64,000 nt of DNA. Source: Sepiola atlantica (lineage: Eukaryota > Mollusca > Cephalopoda > Sepiida > Sepiolidae). A program made the position numbers and the translations under genes. The stretch covers positions 89,648,949 to 89,712,948 of the forward strand of contig OY744535.1 of assembly GCA_963556195.1 (NCBI GenBank), read 5' to 3'. Positions 1 through 11,265 of this stretch are shown piece after piece. The notes beneath the pieces are model-generated. The model searched no databases, was not told the origin of the DNA, and saw nothing but the letters and a program-made list of their open reading frames with translations. Numbering within the stretch: position 1 is the stretch's first letter; every line of letters begins with the position of its first letter.

Positions 1-437
1 ATAGTTGAGGTCACTTAAGAAAAGAAGAGGAAAAAAAATAAAAATAAAAATAAAAGTCAAACTTAAAAAGCAAGGAAGAACAACGGTAAGAAAAGAAAGT
101 CCTAGAAAAGTCTTAGAAAAGTAGCTTGTGCATTATTTCTTCCACCAAGCCAACAAGTAAGTAGTCGGTCCCAAATACATTCAATAAAACCACAAAACCG
201 GAACAATGTGCGATAATACACTTTCACGTTAGCTGAATAAATCCCCCCCCCCCCACACAATAAAACAAAAGAACTAAATCATTCAAGATACCGCTCACAA
301 GTTACCATTCCAATCCAATGATAGTATGGGAATTCTAAATCCAACTTCTCACAAAGAAAAGTCAACACAAATGTTCGTCCGAGTTCAAAGAGTCTTATTT
401 CAATTGTTGATTTATTACCCTTCGAAATAAACACACG
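1..437. repeat. left inverted arm (pLTR-like)
   Basis: Reverse complement of 2494-2931. I can see one substitution in an otherwise matching segment (CAAGTAAGTAG versus CAAGCAAGTAG) and small length differences in the poly-A and poly-C runs. The match stops at CACACGA (431-437), where the coding frame begins. It is probably cut by the window edge. Confidence 0.85.
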
Positions 438-1331
438 AGTGTATCCCACGGTAATGTAAACCAGGTAGGGTGGGAACCGGTTGATGATAATATTCGTGAA
501 GTTGGAAGTAACGAATTGAACTCACATGCTACCCAAACCGGGGGGGAAGGTAGGAAGAAAAATAGGAGAAGGACCACTACATGGTTCAACCCCCCCTATA
601 GCCAGCATATTAAGACTAATATCCCAAAGATTTTTTATAGCATAGTGGAAAAAAACTTTCCAAGGGATAGCAGATTGGGGGGAATCATTAACAAAAATAC
701 TGTAAAACTCTCTTATTCAACCTGTAGAAATATAGCCACATCCATCATAGGATATAATAATTCTAAGATAACTAAAACAAGGGAAGCCATGTTCTCTTCT
801 GGTGTTGATCCCAGTAACACCAGTTCAGTGAGAACCTCCATTATAAATAACCATAGTAGTAGAACATCCAGCAACGGCCCAGCACACAACTGTAACTGCA
901 GAGCTTCTAACATCTGTCCACTGGGGGGGAACTGTAGAGTTTCAAGCATTGTCTACAAATGCGATGTGATAACAGAGAGTAGTAGGAAATCATATATCGG
1001 TTCAACCGGGGGTGAGTTCAAAGATAGATTCAGAAACCACATGAGTTCCTTCAGGGGAGGCCAAAGGGAAGACATAGATAGGCCTAACACTTCTGTTGGC
1101 CGTTTTGTGAGAAACCTCATTGCTAGGCAAGACCCTTTCGAACTGAAATGGTCAATTTTGGGGAGGGCTAACAAATATAAACCGAACAAAAAGAAGAGAT
1201 GCAACCTATGTGCATTGGAGTCGTACCACATCATGACATCTAGAGATAATTTACTGAACGCTAGGCAGGAAATACTACAATGCTGTCTGCATAGAAACCG
1301 TTACCTGTTATCAAGCCTAAAACCTGGATAG
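438..1331 (+). CDS. Penelope-like ORF, C-terminal GIY-YIG endonuclease part only
   Basis: The frame is open from the arm junction (438) to TAG at 1329-1331, about 297 codons with no stop. There is no convincing ATG, so it is a 5'-truncated piece of a longer ORF; the earliest conventional reading would start near 516. In order: a basic stretch; the block WFNPPYS that in Penelope proteins follows the RT thumb; NTVKLSYS of the linker; a cysteine cluster CNCRASNICPLGGNC; VYKC and YIGST as the GIY-YIG pair; FKDRFRNHMSSF, carrying the arginine of the nuclease core; and a late CNLC pair. In the family this domain nicks target DNA. The RT domain is absent, so it cannot retrotranspose unaided. Low decay and matching arms suggest youth. 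Sure of the family, unsure whether it is expressed. Confidence 0.8.
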   Translation, partial: SVSHGNVNQVGWEPVDDNIREVGSNELNSHATQTGGEGRKKNRRRTTTWFNPPYSQHIKTNIPKIFYSIVEKNFPRDSRLGGIINKNTVKLSYSTCRNIATSIIGYNNSKITKTREAMFSSGVDPSNTSSVRTSIINNHSSRTSSNGPAHNCNCRASNICPLGGNCRVSSIVYKCDVITESSRKSYIGSTGGEFKDRFRNHMSSFRGGQREDIDRPNTSVGRFVRNLIARQDPFELKWSILGRANKYKPNKKKRCNLCALESYHIMTSRDNLLNARQEILQCCLHRNRYLLSSLKPG

Positions 1332-2493
1332 GAGGGGAATTGGGGGAAGTATAAACTTACAGCAGAGATAGGCAAGATGGACACTTCCTGAGGCAATCTG
1401 GGGCAATAATTAGTGTATAATAGGGAGGATGAGAATTAGTAACACGTACTTATGCTAAGATATGTCTTAATTCAATTATTAGCGGATACTCGAGACTTAG
1501 GTTGGGGGTGATAAGGTAGGAATATTCTATCGGAATAAGGCCCAGTGATAGTCAACTATAGTAAATACTTATTCAGCGGAATAGAGGGGGGAAATTGTGT
1601 TACATATAAAAAGATAGTGGAATAATAAATAATAAATCACAATTTATTCTCAGAAATAGATATATTATACGAAATGCATTGGGGATTTCAAGTAATTTTA
1701 AGTGAAAAATAAGAAATAGCAACCTGGATGCTATCACTATTTAATTAAATTAGGTTAAATTAAATTAGTTTTTAATTAGATTAAAATAAATAAAACAATT
1801 TGGTGGCAGGAATGGGGAAAAGTAATTAAGGAAAAAATAATTTTAAAAACATGCATGCCGACACGGACTTAATTTCTAAAAATAGAAACAATTGAATTTT
1901 ATAAAAAAAGTATTTTGTACGGGATTTTAAATTAGTAATAATAAAGTCTCCTGTCATTTAATGAGTAAGAGTGATATTTTCCCGTAAAGTTGACAAAAAA
2001 ATAAACCGGTCCATTAAAAAAAAAAAAAGTTTGTTTTTTTTTCAAAATAGAAAATAGATTTCTGATAACGATATTCCGTTGTAACATTTATTTATGGAAT
2101 ATAGAATAATATTCTCCACAGAGAGTTACAAACAGACACAGCCGTTAAGGAAATATTTTAAATGATTTAAAATAATAACTAGATTTTTGTAGAAGGCCTT
2201 TTTATAATAACAGTTTATTTTTGATATATGAATATTTTTTTTAAAAACAAATTCTGCGGGATAGGCTTTTTTCGCTTCGTTAAACAACAAAACGATAACA
2301 ACTGGGCAGTTAATTAAATGAAGGATATTTTCCCAAAATGTAAAATGACGTCCCAGACACTAGATGATTAATTTCTATAAGGAATAGGTTTAATAATAAA
2401 TATTTTTAGAAACAGTATTTTGAATAAATAGTTTCTATATTAAGATTTTTTCTTGATGGAAGGGAGTTTTCTGCGGGATTGACATTCAACTCG
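1332..2493. other. AT-rich 3' untranslated interior of the PLE copy
   Basis: No coding frame of note and A/T homopolymer runs. It lies between the endonuclease stop codon and the right arm, so it is most simply the element's 3' untranslated region. Confidence 0.5.
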
Positions 2494-2931
2494 TCGTGTG
2501 TTTATTTCGAAGGGTAATAAATCAACAATTGAAATAAGACTCTTTGAACTCGGACGAACATTTGTGTTGACTTTTCTTTGTGAGAAGTTGGATTTAGAAT
2601 TCCCATACTATCATTGGATTGGAATGGTAACTTGTGAGCGGTATCTTGAATGATTTAGTTCTTTTGTTTTATTGTGTGGGGGGGGGGGATTTTTTCAGCT
2701 AACGTGAAAGTGTATTATCGCACATTGTTCCGGTTTTGTGGTTTTATTGAATGTATTTGGGACCGACTACTTGCTTGTTGGCTTGGTGGAAGAAATAATG
2801 CACAAGCTACTTTTCTAAGACTTTTCTAGGACTTTCTTTTCTTACCGTTGTTCTTCCTTGCTTTTTAAGTTTGACTTTTATTTTTATTTTTATTTTTTTT
2901 TCCTCTTCTTTTCTTAAGTGACCTCAACTAT
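2494..2931. repeat. right inverted arm (pLTR-like)
   Basis: Reverse complement of 1-437. It contains a G-run and a T/A-rich tail near 2880-2900 that mirror the left arm. The hammerhead-like motif lies only 56 bp beyond its visible end. Confidence 0.85.
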
Positions 2932-2986
2932 TACAACGCCACATTGTGTTTTATCGGAAGTTGAAACCAGTATTCCAGACATTTAA

Positions 2987-3043
2987 TTTCCCTGATGATC
3001 TGCCAAGCAAGTAACTGCTTGGTAGTGAAACACGTGTAGGAAA
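2987..3043 (+). ncRNA. hammerhead-ribozyme-like motif (PLE-associated)
   Basis: Read 5' to 3': stem I TTTCC (2987-2991); core CTGATGA (2992-2998); a long stem II closing CCAAGCA with TGCTTGG, extended by C-G, T-A and G-T pairs, with one unpaired T on each side of the junction; core GAAA (3027-3030); palindromic CACGTG (3031-3036) as a stem III that could pair between two RNAs; TA as the NUH cleavage position; and GGAAA (3039-3043) closing stem I. All hammerhead core elements occur in order. The extra unpaired bases and palindromic stem III resemble the small dimer-acting variants known from Penelope-like elements. Activity is untested. Confidence 0.6.
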
Positions 3044-3250
3044 AAACATTTAATTTGAATAAATAGTATTTGTAAGAAAAAATATCTTTAATGGTGATCA
3101 TTGGTGTCTTGAAAGGAATGCTTTGGTAAGCCTTCATAAAATCACATATAAATGCTCTGTACTCTGTAATCGAGTATCATCGAGCTTGTTTTTTATTGGA
3201 ACAACCCCGGTCTTCACTGAATGATCTATTTTATAAGTGAAAAATCTAAA

Positions 3251-3252
<2 letters not shown>

Positions 3253-3311
<59 letters not shown>
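3253..3311. repeat. (TA)n microsatellite
   Basis: About 29 uninterrupted TA units. Confidence 0.97.
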
Positions 3312-3314
<3 letters not shown>

Positions 3315-4628
3315 ATGTTTTTGAGAAAGTACAACATTTTATTACGCAAATGAACTTAGAAACTGATCCCGTCTAATTCCAATAGACACCCCTCTAGTTT
3401 ACAAAGTGAGGGACGTTTTAGACGAACGTGGAATGATTACCAGATTTTTAGATTATATAGTGAGTGAGCATGATTAAGGATGGTACAATAATTCAATGAT
3501 ATTCTTAGCGCACGGTGGGCTTTTAAGCAAAAGGTGTGTGATTGAATATCAGTATTTGATATTTAGAATGTCTGTTGGACGGAATGTTCCATTCCTAATT
3601 TTACTAGGGGTGTTTTGTTTGACTCGACTATATAATCTCATCGTTCCTATACCCACGTAATCATCACTGCAACGAGTTTTTGAAAATGATAAATCACATT
3701 ATTTTATAGTACACATATAAAGGGGCACAGTCATCATTCTTTTTTACTGTAGATGAAATGTGTTTCTCATAGAAGGTTGCAATTATACAAGAGCGAATCC
3801 TAAAAAAACTATTGCTTGAAGTGCATGATAAGTTGACACATTGAATATTAAAATAATGCTTTCTTCACCAACTCAGATGTACGTAAGAACCTCCTCTATT
3901 TATATTCTCAGATTTTCTCTCCTGCTAAACTTGTAATACTTGCTCAACGATTAGAATTCTGTATTCCAATATCTGGTGTCAAAAACGAATAAGTATTTTC
4001 ACAGTTTTACATTCTCAATTCTCTAGCAGTGATACTTCCACATGTTTCTGAGGCTAAACTAAGGCAAAGAGTGAATGACGTTTGCTCACAGCTATTCAGG
4101 TACACCAGTATCCCATTCCGACTTAATGTAAACTCTAAAACACAGAGCGCTTATGATTTGTTCGCAATCAAAGTTAGACGACGAAATAAAAACTATAACG
4201 AATACTGTGTCCAATAATGTATATCCTCTTAATGTGGTTAGATCAGTGATTAAAATAGAAAATTAAACAATAAAAATACAAAACAAAATGCAGTGAATGA
4301 ATGAGTTCTCTATAAAATCTTTATTAGCGTTCTCTCGAGAGACGTGTTACACCTCTCCCCCCCGCTACCATAATAAAAACATAATGAGATTCATCATGTT
4401 AAATGTCATTGCAGTGCCGACTAGATGAGAGGGTGTCGTTAAGATTGGATTGTAGAGTCCTACAACACATATCTAGTAAAATTAGGAATTTAACAAACGG
4501 CCTAAATTGTACATACGGGTATTAAATTACGGACCATTTGCTTAAAAACCCGCTGTTGCTAGGACTTTCAGCATTCCTGAGTCATGCTCACTCATATCAT
4601 CTAAAAATCTCAGAGACAATCCACGTCA

Positions 4629-4631
<3 letters not shown>
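3312..4631. other. AT-rich DNA, no recognised feature
   Basis: Only a short 62-codon open stretch (4029-4217), with no recognisable domain and no conserved neighbours. I see no transposon ends. Confidence 0.5.

Positions 4632-4696
<65 letters not shown>
4632..4696. repeat. (TA)n microsatellite
   Basis: About 32 TA units. Long Tyr-Ile open frames through it are artefacts of the repeat. Confidence 0.97.
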
Positions 4697-4697
<1 letters not shown>

Positions 4698-6990
4698 TCG
4701 AATACATTAAACTTCATGAAAAAATAAATTCAAAATATCATCCTTTGAAGGGTTTCAAACTTGAAAGTCACACTAGAATAACATATATCTTTACAAGCCG
4801 GAAAAGTAAACTCTGCAACCGAAGCGACTCGAAATATTAACTCAACTCATGTTAAAGCATAGCGGAATAAAAACATGTCAGAGAAGAAATTGATTACTTA
4901 ACAGGATGGCGCGACAGGTATTTGTTGACAGTCTTATGGTATTGCGTTCCACCGATATAGAGATTTTAGAAAAAAACCTCTGTTAATGGAATGTCCGTTT
5001 ATTTTAGTAAAGAAAGTTTTTTTTTGTATTGGCCCTAGCTACACAAGTCCTTGCTGTAAATGTTTTATAGGAAAGAACGAGAGATTTTAGCTTAGTCGAA
5101 AAGCTACCATGAAAATATCGATCAAGCGTAGAGAATGCTGAGCAACGGTTTTTCCGTATCAAACGTATTGTAGATAAGAGAAAGGTGATATCCCACTAAG
5201 AAGAGGTGTCGGAGTTTTACTTCAAAGCAAGAAAAAAGTTATTTGAGATGCACCTCATCAGATATGGCTGCATTCTTCGAATTATCTGACTATTATGAAG
5301 CTAGAATATTGCATCAAAGTCATAAATGCATTGACGCCAACGGTAAATCGCACGTTGATATCTGAAGACTATTCATATGCTCCCCTTTTTGTAAGCTTAG
5401 CAACATACACATCTAGATTAAATTCAAATAAATATATACAGTATAGAAATACTATTTTGTTCTATTAGACACACCAACTTACTATTAACTTTCCCAAAAT
5501 TCAAATCTAAACAAACTTAGCAGATCACCTAATGTATATAATATTAATGTTAAAATATGTTTTAAACAAGCTTAGTAATTTAATGTGTATAAACATTTGT
5601 ACACATTGATTTATTTCGTTGAAATTATGTAGAAAGTAGACGGTTTATTAAAACCATTCGAGTATGTACTATTATTTCTATCTTATTCATGTATGTCTAA
5701 AAATCAAATAATTTAAAACGCATCAAGTGTAAGTGGAGTAAGTTTAGAAAAAGTGTAGCGCCTTACACATCGGTGCAGTAGCTAATTATAAAGGAACTTT
5801 TGAGTCGCTCTCGACTAAAGTCGACTACTTTACTTTACTTACTTATTTGATATGCATCCACATGAGAGGTGATTCAAAGAAGGTATCTGACACGCCTTGC
5901 GAATATTTCGTATTAGTAAAACATGATTTGCTTTATTTTCGGCAACATTTTGATTAAAATCTGTTACAGAGAGCGGCCGATTGAAGTGGATGCAGACACT
6001 TGTCGGCGCCGTTAAAAGAGGCAGCGTCTGCTATGCTGTGTGTGTGGGGCGAACCCGAAAACCCTCGTTGCCGACATAAAAAGAAAGAGGAGTGGGAGGA
6101 GAGAGGCGTCAGAAAGTGAAATAAGATTTTAATTATTTTATTTGTTCATGCAAATTAGGTTGTTTGCATGTGTGGAGTTTTCGTGATAATAAAAGAGCGA
6201 AAAGTTAAGAGTCAGTCAGTTTTTTCGTGGATATCGTTCTGAACGCGTATTAGAAAGCGAGCAAAAGAAAAGAGTGCTGGATTTTCTTTCATGTTGTTGA
6301 AAGACGTTTTTTTATATACAGTTGAGAGAGACGGGTTTTTTCCCTGCCATTTGGACTTGATCTTGGCGACATCTCTATTTAAAGTTCTTTTTTTTTTCTT
6401 ACAAACTCATATATATATATATGTATATATGTTTGATATCAGAAACTATATTCGAAAGTGAACTTGAATTATCTTTTTACTCAGTCTTAAACAGAAACTA
6501 TTTTTACAAAATCAAATTAATTCTAATAACACACAGATTTATAATAAAACTGTTTACGCTTATGTTTACTTCATTGCTCAATCGTTCTTTTGTGTTATGT
6601 TTGCTTTCATCTTTGTCTCATAAGTTTCACACGAGTCATTATCAGTGATTTATCACTGGTAATAACTAGTTGTGATCCCTGGAGTATCTGTTAAAGAAAA
6701 TCTCCTAAGCTTTCAAGCACTGTCTGCTTTTTTTGCGTATTGTTTTAAATCAGTTTCCTTTATCTCAACAGCCGTTCCACATGACAACCGTTGGCTTTCA
6801 TCAATAATTTGAGTGGCAATAATCTCCCCTCAGATAACAGTAGACTCGCACCCTTCCAACCGATGTCTGGATAGTACTATACTGCTCGTAGTATTTCCAT
6901 TCTCGTTGACCCTTCCCGACCTTTTGCGTAGTATGTCAGATTATGAAAGATTTCTGGAAGTTTCCCTTCCCTTTAATTTGTGTAGATAAC
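4697..6990. other. mostly AT-rich DNA with a small GC/CpG-richer patch
   Basis: The stretch near 5968-6110 is richer in G, C and CpG than its surroundings, and 6180-6390 is purine-rich. It ends at a short (TA)n near 6410-6430. It could be a retroelement LTR/leader or a promoter-type patch; I cannot assign it. No coding frame is supported. Confidence 0.35.
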
Positions 6991-7138
6991 ACTGGACAAC
7001 ACATTTCAGAAAAAAAATATTACTGGAAATGTGTAAAGTGATTTAGACTTATTTGGGTACGCTGATTTCAAAAACCATAACCGTTTTGCTGTATCACGTC
7101 AGGATTTCGAGTTTCAGAAATACTCCCATTTCCTAAAA
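6991..7138. repeat. left terminal inverted repeat
   Basis: Pairs with about 8984-9126 with mismatches and small indels. The best-conserved block covers 7055-7115. Confidence 0.75.
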
Positions 7139-7240
7139 GTCAGGGTTTCAATGAAATTTACAATAATTCATTTATTCATTTATTTCAGCATAAATGCTTC
7201 AAAATTATAGAAATTACAGAAAAAATCTACTAGAATGTAA

Positions 7241-8904
7241 TTAAAAATGCTTTAAACATTTGGATTTGCGTTTGTGCTGTTCTGTGTCAGTTTCACGATG
7301 CAGGAACCAGCAGAAGTCACCCATCATGCTCGGGTAGTGCCGTCCTTGGTAACGCGTCTCCATGAGTGAAATCTCTTGGTGGAATCGCTCGCCGTGCTCG
7401 TCCGAGACAGCTCCCATGTTGTCAGGGAAGACGTTCACGTGCTGGTGTAGGAAATGGATCTTCAGGGACATACTGGAGCCAAGTTTCCTGAAGGACTCCA
7501 GCAGCTGCTGCACTATTACTTAATAGTTGTCCGCGCGCTCGTTCCCCAAGAAGGTGTCCGTCACAGCTTTGAAGCTCCTCCACGCTGCCAGCTCTTTAGG
7601 GGTTAGAGTTGTCAGAAAAGTTTCGTCCTTCATTACCTCTTGGATTTTCGGTCCAACAAAGACACTAGCCTTGATCTTAGCCTCCGACAACGTGTTGCCA
7701 AACTTCTCCTTCAGGTATAAAAACCCACGCCCATTCAGATCCATTGCCCGTACAAAATTCTTCATCAAGCCGAGCTTTATGTGGAGTGGTGGAAGGAAAA
7801 TCTTGGCTGGGTCGACAAGGGCGACATGCTTCACGTTGTATCGACCAGGTAGTGCTCCGTCCGCTCTTTCCAATCAATCTTCGTCCAGTGATTCTTGTCG
7901 TCTCTGCTATCCCAGAGCCAAAGGAAACACATGTATTTCGTGTAGCCTGACTGCAGCCTTAACAACAGCGTCACCACATTCAAGTCTCCGCAGATGTGCC
8001 AGTGTAAGTCATTGTACTTGATGGAATCAAGCAGCTGCCGCATAGTCGCATAGGTCTCTTTCATGCCGAACGCGTGAGCCAGTGGGACTGATGGTTTCTT
8101 GTTGCCATTGTGGAGCAGAACAGCCTTCAAGCTGTTCTTCCCCGAATCGATGAAGAGGCGCCAGTTTGCAGGATCGTGATCACACCCAAGTTCTTTCAAC
8201 AGACCGTTGATGTCACTGCAGAATGTCATCGTGTCTTCCATCTCAAAGAACTGAGCCATGTCGCTGTGACGTGCTCTGAACAAGGATATCTTGGTGTTAG
8301 GTTCAAGTAGATTCCACTGCTGCAGACTTGATCCAACCAGCTCTGCCTTCGCCTTTGACAGCGAGAGATCTCTTACAAGATCATTTAACTCTCCCTGCTT
8401 CAGAAGGTGTGGTTCTTGTTCTTGAGTGTTGGGTTCAAAAGGTTCATCACAATCTTCTTCGCCACTGCTTACAGTTATGTTCGGATCAGATGGGCATGTT
8501 GGAACGGGGTTCTCGTCATCATGAGGCACAGGTTTACGAGCAGATACGCAGTCAGCGTACTTGATGTGGCCTTTATTCTTCCTGTTGAAGCCGGCGATGC
8601 TTGTGCAGCAGAACCTCCAATAATAATGATGATTCTGCGGCTCACGCCATATCATGGGCACCGGAAATGGAATGCTCGCGCGCTTGCCCATCAACCACTG
8701 AGTCAATGCTGAGTGGCAACTTCTGCAGCAGATGTGTGGTGCCCAGCTCTTTTCTTGTTCCCCGACCTTACACCCGAAGTAGTGAAAGTAGGCGGCCTTC
8801 ATTTTCACTGCTCTAGATACACTTCGCTGTTGATCTTTTTGGGTAAACCGACCACAGACATAACAGAGATTGTCTGGATGATTGGTACAGGAACGTCTAC
8901 TCAT
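7241..8904 (-). pseudogene. broken transposase-like gene
   Basis: ATG at 8902-8904 on the minus strand. Three collinear pieces: 8904 down to about 7860; the next after a one-base frameshift at about 7857-7865, running to an in-frame TAA at 7520-7522; then the rest to the stop near 7241. Together about 550 codons. The N-terminus has paired cysteines (CYVC, CCRSC) and later FCCT, suggesting a zinc-binding region. The middle has RLFIDSG and HICGD, and the C-terminus SDEHGERFHQ and MMGDFCWFL. I recognise the family as an abundant 'uncharacterised' multicopy protein of arthropods, Hydra and molluscs. Acidic residues in conserved blocks, and inverted repeats around the gene, suggest a DDE-type transposase, but that is inference. 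With one frameshift and one stop it is dead as read. Confidence 0.7.
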
Positions 8905-8983
8905 GTTTTTAACTGAGAGAAAGAAAGAAAAATTAGTAGTTATATAAGTACATTATATCGTAGTTACGTAAGAGGTGGTAGGC

Positions 8984-9126
8984 TAGTTCTAGGTAATGGG
9001 AGTATTTCTGCAACTAGAAAATTCTGACGTGATACAGCAAAACGGTTATGATTTTTGAAATCAGCGTACCCAAATTAGTCTAAATCAATTTACACATCTC
9101 CAGTAGCAAACATGTTGTTGTCCAGT
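8984..9126. repeat. right terminal inverted repeat
   Basis: Inverted partner of 6991-7138. The transposase ATG lies about 80 bp inside it, so the gene reads inward from this end. Confidence 0.75.
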
Positions 9127-9200
9127 ATAATATTATTAATATTATTATGATTATTGTTTTTATTATTGTTGTTGCTGCTGCTGCTACCAGTTGCATCATT
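9127..9200. repeat. ATT/GTT/GCT trinucleotide microsatellite
   Basis: Imperfect TTATTA..., then GTTGTTGCTGCTGCTGCT, just outside the transposon end. Confidence 0.7.
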
Positions 9201-10792
9201 ACTAGTCGCAGCAGCTGTAGTTGCCATAGTAATTCGATCCTCTTATAATTTTTTATTTATGCGAATCTATTCGTCATGTCTTTTGTTTTCCGTATAGAAT
9301 GGACGATCCCTTAAAAAATTATTAAAAGAATCGACGCACCCAATGTTCAGATCCCTCTTGAAAGTTCCATTCGTTTTCTTTGACGATATAAATAAGTGAC
9401 TCTTGGGTAAATCCTTTTAAGTTTCTGCGAAACATTATTGCACTGACTTTTTCTATCGTGTCTATACAATTCCAAATCATTTACTCTCTTTTATTGTTTA
9501 TTTGCATTTCATTCTAATGTCACTTCTTTTATATTCCATCACGTATCATTATCATTGCACAGAATCAATATTACTGTGTTTCTTTCTATTTTCGTCACCA
9601 TAAAAGAGGCATGAAACCGGCTTTCACAGTGTCACGCACATCACTCTTACTCATTATTGGTAAATCACAGTTTTCCCTTCTTCATTCTTTCTCTTATAAA
9701 ACCATCGTGTTTGCCTTCGTCGCCCGTTTCCTTCATTAATAACTCTATTTCACGCAATCTGGCGAAATCAAATTCTAAGTCGTAATAAATGGATTTTACG
9801 GTGTGAATTTCCAACAGGAAATTCTCGCTCGAAGGCAGATCAACGAGGTTTATTTGTCACCATGACATTATTTCCAATCGAAGATGAAAAAATAGTTCGC
9901 CTTCCTTCGTATAAATGATCTAGAAGCATGAAAATAAACATGTTTCCGTCTCTCCATATCGACTCTACCATAATTACGTCGCTACATTCTATTGGATTTT
10001 ACGCGAAATAGCCTACATTTGTGATTTCAATATCTTTACATTTGTCTCGTCCTTTCGTATGTCAAATTGTATAATAAATATCAATTTAACGTCGAAGACA
10101 ACTGTATTGTTAAAAGTAAAGAGTTAGAATTAGTTAACATGTGTGAATTGAGTTCGGCTTAATTGATGTATAAATGTTGTATATACTCCTTTTAAAAATT
10201 GTTTGAGATTGGCTGAAGTGGAGTAGGGTTGCATTACGTATCTCTTTATTGCGTTATTATTGCTATTTTCACAACATGTTGATATATTAACATGCGTACG
10301 GTGAATAATCTGTTTCATTGCATCTCTTATATCGGATTGTTTAATGGTGCTATCATTATCGAGTCTGATTCCAGCAGCTTATTGTGTTAGTCTAAATGTC
10401 ACGGTGTTACATTGTTAACTATACACCGCTTGTCTCTGTACGCTTGGCTATTTCTGCTGCAACGGCAACTTAGACCAGGGTTGCACCCGGTTCGTTTTGC
10501 GGATCAAATCGATAATATTTCACGAGTTAGTTCAAATCATGTTGCTTCGTTAGTTCAACTTGAAACGGTTCATTTAGCCACTAAATTGTCGTGGAATATA
10601 TATGAATGATTTAAATATGTAAATATATATTTATTTAAACCGTTTAAATATGTGTTTATGTCGATAAAAAGTAAACATAAGTAGAACAAATTGTCATACC
10701 CGTAAGTGAAAAATTGCGAAAACATACATAATCTATATGAAAATAATAAATAATATCAATTTAATATGTGTTCAATATAGAATGATCATATT

Positions 10793-10861
<69 letters not shown>

Positions 10862-11265
10862 CTCAATGTATGTATGTATGTATGTGTGTGTGCCCAACAG
10901 AAAACATGTTAGCGAATATAGATAAACTCTAAAAGTGTATTCTAATGTAACATTCACTAATAAAGTTAATTGGTGTATTCCTGAATCCTTAAATTCACTC
11001 TTAAGAAGGCTATGCGGCAGATTTCGTCTGGGGGCCGATTATTTCAGCTAAATTTCAATTTAATTTTGTAGTAATTTGAAAAATAATGCCAGTCATAATT
11101 CAAACGAATGACACCAGAGGAAGGAAGTGCAGGGTAAAAATGCACTTCCACTACACCCTTTTGTCATCCCTTTCTTCTTTCCCTGATCACTATCATCCTT
11201 TCTACCTTCCTTTCTTAATTAATAGACGCTAATATTTCAGCTACGTCCGTCCGTCAATCTGTCTA
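9201..11265. other. no recognised gene; AT-rich DNA
   Basis: I see no coding or mobile-element signature apart from a (TA)n array at 10803-10861 followed by a TATG/TGTG tail. Confidence 0.45.
10803..10861. repeat. (TA)n microsatellite
   Basis: About 29 TA units followed by (TATG)n and TG runs. Confidence 0.95.

Larger units (their letters stand above)
1..3100 (+). mobile_element. Penelope-like element, 5'-truncated, with long inverted arms
   Basis: A truncated Penelope-like coding frame (438-1331) and an AT-rich 3' region lie between two near-identical inverted arms, 1-437 and 2494-2931. A hammerhead-like motif follows at 2987-3043. Penelope-like elements encode a reverse transcriptase plus GIY-YIG endonuclease and carry LTR-like repeats (pLTRs) that can be in inverted orientation and contain hammerhead ribozymes, so the layout fits. 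The arm starts at the first base of the window, so it probably continues upstream and may include an inverted copy of 2932-3100. The outer boundary near 3100 is a guess. The reverse-transcriptase part is missing, so this copy is not autonomous. The close match of the arms suggests a recent insertion. Confidence 0.7.
6991..9126 (-). mobile_element. decayed DNA transposon with ~150-bp terminal inverted repeats
   Basis: The left end (6991-7138, starting ACTGGACAAC) and the right end (about 8984-9126, ending GTTGTCCAGT) are inverted copies. They share the segment around GGGTACGCTGATTTC and the segment around CCGTTTTGCTGTATCACGTC. A transposase-like pseudogene on the minus strand fills the interior. 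The flanks (GATAAC and ATAATA) do not give a convincing target-site duplication. The superfamily is not assigned. Confidence 0.75.

Noticed and set aside
4029..4217. 62-codon frame with a protein-like composition
   Set aside because: No ATG in a good context (it starts at GTG), no domain recognised, no splice signals or neighbours that would support it.
6585..6650. Possible hammerhead-like CTGATAA...GAAAC on the minus strand
   Set aside because: No stem II or stem I pairing could be drawn, so it is a chance occurrence of the core letters.
7527..8021. Plus-strand frame of 164 codons
   Set aside because: It is antisense to the transposase-like pseudogene, whose minus-strand reading has clear family motifs.
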